NCBI GenBank assembly: GCA_036269975.1 | Contig: DATBDL010000293.1 | Coordinates: forward strand, 1 to 15,981 | Direction: 5' to 3' | Source: DATEPR01 sp036269975 | Lineage (GTDB): Bacteria; Actinomycetota; Actinomycetes; Mycobacteriales; Pseudonocardiaceae | Length of the DNA: 15,981 nt | In this document: positions 13,074 through 15,981 of the stretch, piece by piece | Layout: each line of letters starts with the position of its first letter | Position numbering within the stretch: position 1 is the first letter of the stretch | The notes under the pieces: model-generated | What the model was told of the DNA's origin: nothing | Seen by the model: the letters and a program-made list of their open reading frames with translations, nothing else | Databases searched by the model: none | Made by a program: the position numbers and the translations under genes

Positions 13074-15536
13074 TCACAGGATGCAGAGCAGTGAACAGGC
13101 CACCGCCGACGAGCCCGCCGTCGTCTTCGGCGGGGTGCCCGCGGGCGAGTTGGCCGGCGTGTAGGTCGCCGACGCCGTGTTGGTCAACGGCAGCAGCGAC
13201 AGCAGGATCGACGTCGAGCAGAAGATCTGCCTGCTCGCGCCGGCCGCCAGGTCGAACGTGCCGGCCGCCCGGACGCACGACGACTCGACCCCGTCGTTGA
13301 TGGTCACGCCGGTGATGCCGACCGGTCCGGCGTCGGTCACCGTGATCCGCCAGTGCGGGTTGGCGAGCAGCAAACCGAGTATGCCGACGGGTGCCTGTTT
13401 CACCCAGGGCCCGGCACCACCGGGCCCGCAGTCGGCCGCGTTGTGCGACGAGCAGATCTCCTTGTTGATCGTGACGGTGGGCTGGCAGCCCGCGCCCGGT
13501 GCGACGGCCACGTTCACGGTGTTGGACGTCAACGTGCCGGTGGCGTCGGTGCCGGTCGCGGTGTCCGAAACGCCGGTCACCGCGCAGGTCGGCGTGACCG
13601 TCGTGTGGAAGCACACCTGTGGCGGGTCACCGTTGAACGACACCACCAGGTGCGGCTGGTTGCCGCCGGTGAAGTCGTTGGTGTTGTTCAGCACCAGGTG
13701 CGCCGTCACGACGATGCTCGGATGTGCCGTCGGCGATATCCCGGACAGGTCGATGCTGCCGTCCGGCGCGAACGCGGGACTGGCGATCACCGTGCCGCCC
13801 GGATCGGTCACGTCGACGGAGGACGCTGTCAGGTTGACGTTCGCCGGGTTCATGCCCTCCAATGTGGCGTTCGTGTAGGAGTGGATGTGGTCGGCCTGGC
13901 CGTCGCAGTAGAACCCGGACGGCGTCAGCGTGACCGACGCTCCACTGTGGATACACGGAGACGCGCCGGTCGTCGGGTCAAGCGAGAACAGGATTCCGGC
14001 GTCACCGAGACCGAACAGGCAGCGCGTCGTCGGGTCGTAGGAGTAGCCGTAGTCCCTTGTCGCGCCGCCGTTGGCGGTGGGATGCGTGTCGGGCAACGGG
14101 AATCCGGCGCAGGCGCTGGCCGATGTCCAGTCGTAGCAGACGGTGCCGCCGGCGACCGCGCCGCCCCAGATGCCGAAGTAGCTGCGCACGTGCCCGTCCG
14201 GTGCGAAGACGACTTCCGGATCGAACACGAGTTGGCTCGCCGGCAGGGCACCGAACACGGTCGGGGCGGCCATCGGCGCGCCGGCCACGGTGTAACAGGT
14301 GGCTGTCGAGGTCGGGGCGCCGACCGTGGTGCTACACGCGCCGACCGCGTTACCCGATGTGTCGTAGGCGGCGTAGGCGTCGTACGTGGTCGTGCCGGCG
14401 GCTCCGACGGCCTGTGGGGTTGCCCAACCGGCGCACGCGGAGTTCGTGGTCGGGTCGAAGCAGCCGAACACCGGAGTGCCGCCGGCCGGTGCCGATGTCG
14501 CGAACACCTTGCCGTTCACGACGATCATCGAGCCCATGTAGAGGCCGCTGGGCGTGTTGTGGTTGGCCGGCACCACGGGGGCGTAGGGCTGGCCGGGGCA
14601 CGGCGACTGCGACGCGATGGTCAGGCACAGTTCCTGCCCGTCGTCGCTGACCCCGTACAGGTTCCCGTTGGCCGTGACCAGGCCGGCGAGGCCGGTGTCG
14701 ACCGCCTCCAGCGGGAAGAACCCGCAGTTGGCCTGCGCGTTGAGGTCGAGGCAGCCGACGCCGATCGCGGACGCGGTCACCGCGGCGTAGTAGACGACGC
14801 CCGGCCGGCCAGGATCCGGCACGTACTGCGGGGTCAACGTGGTGGCGATGTCGCCCGTCGTGCCGGATCCGAACGGTCCGGGAGCGGTGTTGAGCGGCCG
14901 GGGCCACGGGCCGCCGGCACACGGCGCGCCGGTGGTCAGGTCGGAACAGACCACCTTGGGCGCGGGAGCGACCAGGTGGTGGAACGTGTTCCATGCCTGG
15001 ATGTCGCCGTTCGGGGCCCGGTGCAGGATCGGGGTGTAGCCGTCACCGCCGGTCGCGGTCGCCGTCGGCTGTACCGGTGCGAGCAGGATGTCGGCCAGGT
15101 TGGTGCCGCCCTGACGGGCGCCGGGATTCGTGGCCCTGACCGCGACCGTGCCGGCGCCGGGATCGGTGGCCTGGAAGGTCGTGCCGTCGGTCGACCAGGA
15201 CGGCGCCCAGCCCGGCGGCACCTTGAGCGAGCCGGGCACATATGTCTGCCCGGCGCCGACGGAATCGGTGATACTGGCCGAAGACGGACCGGTCGGCCCA
15301 TTGTCCGCATAGCCGACGACCCAATTCAGGGCGTCGCCATGATTAACCGGACTGGCCCCCGGATTTGTCACGTCCTGAACGGACTTACTGAGCACCGATG
15401 TCGTGGTGGACGCGGACGTCACAGCCGGCGCGGCGCCAGCAAGTCCAGGCACGCCAACAGCAAGCGCGACAACGGCAACGCCGGCGGCCACGACGGCTCC
15501 GACACGCAGCGTTCCACCAGCAGGTCTTCGTTGCAT
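13074..15536 (-). CDS. Large secreted protein: DUF11-like domain plus Cys-paired beta-propeller-like repeats
   Basis: An 820-residue exported protein. Residues 1-36 are a signal peptide (MQRRP, long Ala/Val core, AGAAP). Residues about 43-140 (VLSKSVQDVTNPGASPVNHG, LNWVVGYADNGP, ITDSVGAGQTYVPGSL) look like a DUF11-type immunoglobulin-like repeat. Residues about 165-530 contain repeats with C-x8-C pairs: 197/206, 262/271, 304/313, 359/368 and 467/476, with looser pairs 401/414 and 506/528, spaced 39-66 residues. This is the length of propeller blades, each apparently pinned by a disulfide. Residues 550-820 form further beta domains (TVTINKEIC, ITVTDAGPVGITGVTINDGV) ending ACSLLCIL. No LPxTG or membrane anchor is seen, so it is probably released or held non-covalently. 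GAGGG lies 4 nt before ATG 15536. Function unknown. Confidence 0.82.
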   Translation of the reverse strand: MQRRPAGGTLRVGAVVAAGVAVVALAVGVPGLAGAAPAVTSASTTTSVLSKSVQDVTNPGASPVNHGDALNWVVGYADNGPTGPSSASITDSVGAGQTYVPGSLKVPPGWAPSWSTDGTTFQATDPGAGTVAVRATNPGARQGGTNLADILLAPVQPTATATGGDGYTPILHRAPNGDIQAWNTFHHLVAPAPKVVCSDLTTGAPCAGGPWPRPLNTAPGPFGSGTTGDIATTLTPQYVPDPGRPGVVYYAAVTASAIGVGCLDLNAQANCGFFPLEAVDTGLAGLVTANGNLYGVSDDGQELCLTIASQSPCPGQPYAPVVPANHNTPSGLYMGSMIVVNGKVFATSAPAGGTPVFGCFDPTTNSACAGWATPQAVGAAGTTTYDAYAAYDTSGNAVGACSTTVGAPTSTATCYTVAGAPMAAPTVFGALPASQLVFDPEVVFAPDGHVRSYFGIWGGAVAGGTVCYDWTSASACAGFPLPDTHPTANGGATRDYGYSYDPTTRCLFGLGDAGILFSLDPTTGASPCIHSGASVTLTPSGFYCDGQADHIHSYTNATLEGMNPANVNLTASSVDVTDPGGTVIASPAFAPDGSIDLSGISPTAHPSIVVTAHLVLNNTNDFTGGNQPHLVVSFNGDPPQVCFHTTVTPTCAVTGVSDTATGTDATGTLTSNTVNVAVAPGAGCQPTVTINKEICSSHNAADCGPGGAGPWVKQAPVGILGLLLANPHWRITVTDAGPVGITGVTINDGVESSCVRAAGTFDLAAGASRQIFCSTSILLSLLPLTNTASATYTPANSPAGTPPKTTAGSSAVACSLLCIL

Positions 15537-15592
15537 TTCGCCCTCATTCCACGGGTGACGCAGATGGAATTCCTGGTCCATCCGGCCTGCCG

Positions 15593-15621
15593 AGTGTAGG
15601 AACCGGGCAACGCAGCGACAA
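15593..15621 (-). promoter_or_regulatory. Vegetative-type promoter of the large secreted protein
   Basis: Minus-strand TTGTCG (15621-15616), exactly 17 bp, then TACACT (15598-15593). Both boxes match the actinomycete housekeeping pattern. It predicts a leader of about 50 nt before ATG 15536. Confidence 0.6.
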
Positions 15622-15783
15622 TGCTTGTCCCGCCAATGCCGGAATACCCGGCCAATTGGGTGACGACAAGGTCGGGCAAAGACCACGGAGTGATTGCCAC
15701 CGCCGTGCGATCGTGGGGTGTGCGCCGGCCGGGAAGAAGATGTGGGCCTGCGGCGAAGTGATGGTGACGGCGACCGCTCGACC

Positions 15784-15788
15784 GGAGG
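15784..15788 (+). promoter_or_regulatory. Strong ribosome site serving a mini-ORF
   Basis: GGAGG, 7 nt before ATG 15796, is the best Shine-Dalgarno in the region. It serves a six-codon ORF rather than the sigma-factor start directly, so it decides how the sigma gene is translated. Confidence 0.55.
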
Positions 15789-15795
15789 TGCCCGC

Positions 15796-15816
15796 ATGAC
15801 GGAAGCAGAAGCGTGA
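15796..15816 (+). CDS. Six-codon mini-ORF overlapping the sigma-factor start
   Basis: ATG ACG GAA GCA GAA GCG TGA encodes MTEAEA. Its stop overlaps the in-frame GTG of the sigma factor as GTGA (15813-15816), the usual layout for translational coupling. It may be a leader peptide, or the true sigma-factor N-terminus separated by a one-base frameshift or sequencing error. Confidence 0.35.
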   Translation: MTEAEA

Positions 15817-15981
15817 CCGCCGACACCGGCGAGCGGATGACCGATGCCGAACTGGCCGAGGAGTGCCGGCGAAATCCGGACCTGTTCACCGAGGTCCACG
15901 ACCGCTACTTCACCGCGATCTACCGCTACGTGGCCGCGCGGCTGGACACCCACACCGCCGAGGACATCGCGGCCGAGACCT
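15813..15981 (+). CDS. ECF-type RNA polymerase sigma factor, 5' fragment
   Basis: The plus strand at the right edge opens into a frame that runs off the window. From ATG 15837 it reads MTDAELAEECRRNPDLFTEV, then HDRYFTAIYRYVAARLDTHT and AEDIAAET. This is the start of sigma-70 region 2 as in ECF sigma factors (the F-x-x-[VL]-x-D-R-Y-x-x-x-I-Y-R-Y-[VL] helix followed by AED-[IL]-x-x-ET). These direct core polymerase to specific promoters, often in response to envelope signals. GTG 15813 is taken as start because of its GTGA overlap with the mini-ORF and an upstream GGAAG; ATG 15837 is the alternative but lacks a ribosome site. The gene is divergent from the large secreted-protein gene. Regions 3-4 and any anti-sigma gene are outside the window. 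Confidence 0.75.
   Translation, partial: MTADTGERMTDAELAEECRRNPDLFTEVHDRYFTAIYRYVAARLDTHTAEDIAAET

Noticed and set aside
13353..15599. 748-codon open frame on the plus strand
   Set aside because: It is antisense to the secreted propeller-like protein and is an Arg/Gly/Val-rich shadow without ribosome site or domains.
1..15981. CRISPR arrays, tRNA/rRNA genes, transposases, attachment sites
   Set aside because: I looked for regularly spaced repeats, tRNA-like cloverleaf sequence and transposase motifs and found none I could support.

Overview
The window is a high-GC chromosomal segment of an actinomycete, probably of the Pseudonocardiales. This rests on the GC-rich codon use, TANNNT-type -10 boxes sitting 6-7 nt before start codons (leaderless genes), frequent GTG starts, and families common in that group (MalT-like LuxR ATPase regulators, DUF4360 secreted proteins, DUF11-type secreted proteins). 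The order is inferred; no rRNA marker is present. No tRNA, rRNA, IS element, phage gene or CRISPR array was seen.

Left edge (1-775): the 5' part of a secreted DUF4360 protein gene on the minus strand, then about 350 bp without a gene.

PHA block (776-8656): a large MalT-like LuxR regulator (minus) is divergent from a four-gene plus-strand operon. The operon encodes a glutaryl-CoA-dehydrogenase-like acyl-CoA dehydrogenase, a PHA synthase with a Cys/Asp/His triad resembling class II PhaC, an intracellular PHA depolymerase very like Pseudomonas PhaZ, and a FadD-type acyl-CoA ligase. The last three genes overlap or nearly so (ATGA overlap, then a 7-nt overlap). Together they can make the polymer, break it down and reactivate the released acids. 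This is the most coherent system in the window and resembles a re-assembled Pseudomonas mcl-PHA locus under a different regulator.

Middle (8637-11144): a decayed TetR regulator lies tail-to-tail with fadD. It keeps the N-terminal start and a C-terminal tail but lacks the middle. It is followed by an unrecognised 196-aa protein with a palindromic operator-like site upstream, a DUF2007 protein, methionine sulfoxide reductase MsrA, and a convergent GNAT acetyltransferase whose stop codon is one base from that of msrA.

Right (11145-15981): three minus-strand genes encode a secreted FG-GAP protein, a dienelactone-hydrolase-family enzyme with twin perfect palindromes around its promoter, and an 820-aa secreted protein. 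The last combines a DUF11-like N-terminus with a probable beta-propeller carrying repeated C-x8-C pairs. Divergent from it, at the window edge, is the start of an ECF sigma factor gene preceded by a six-codon mini-ORF with the best Shine-Dalgarno. Strong hairpins lie at 11157-11193 and 12134-12199.
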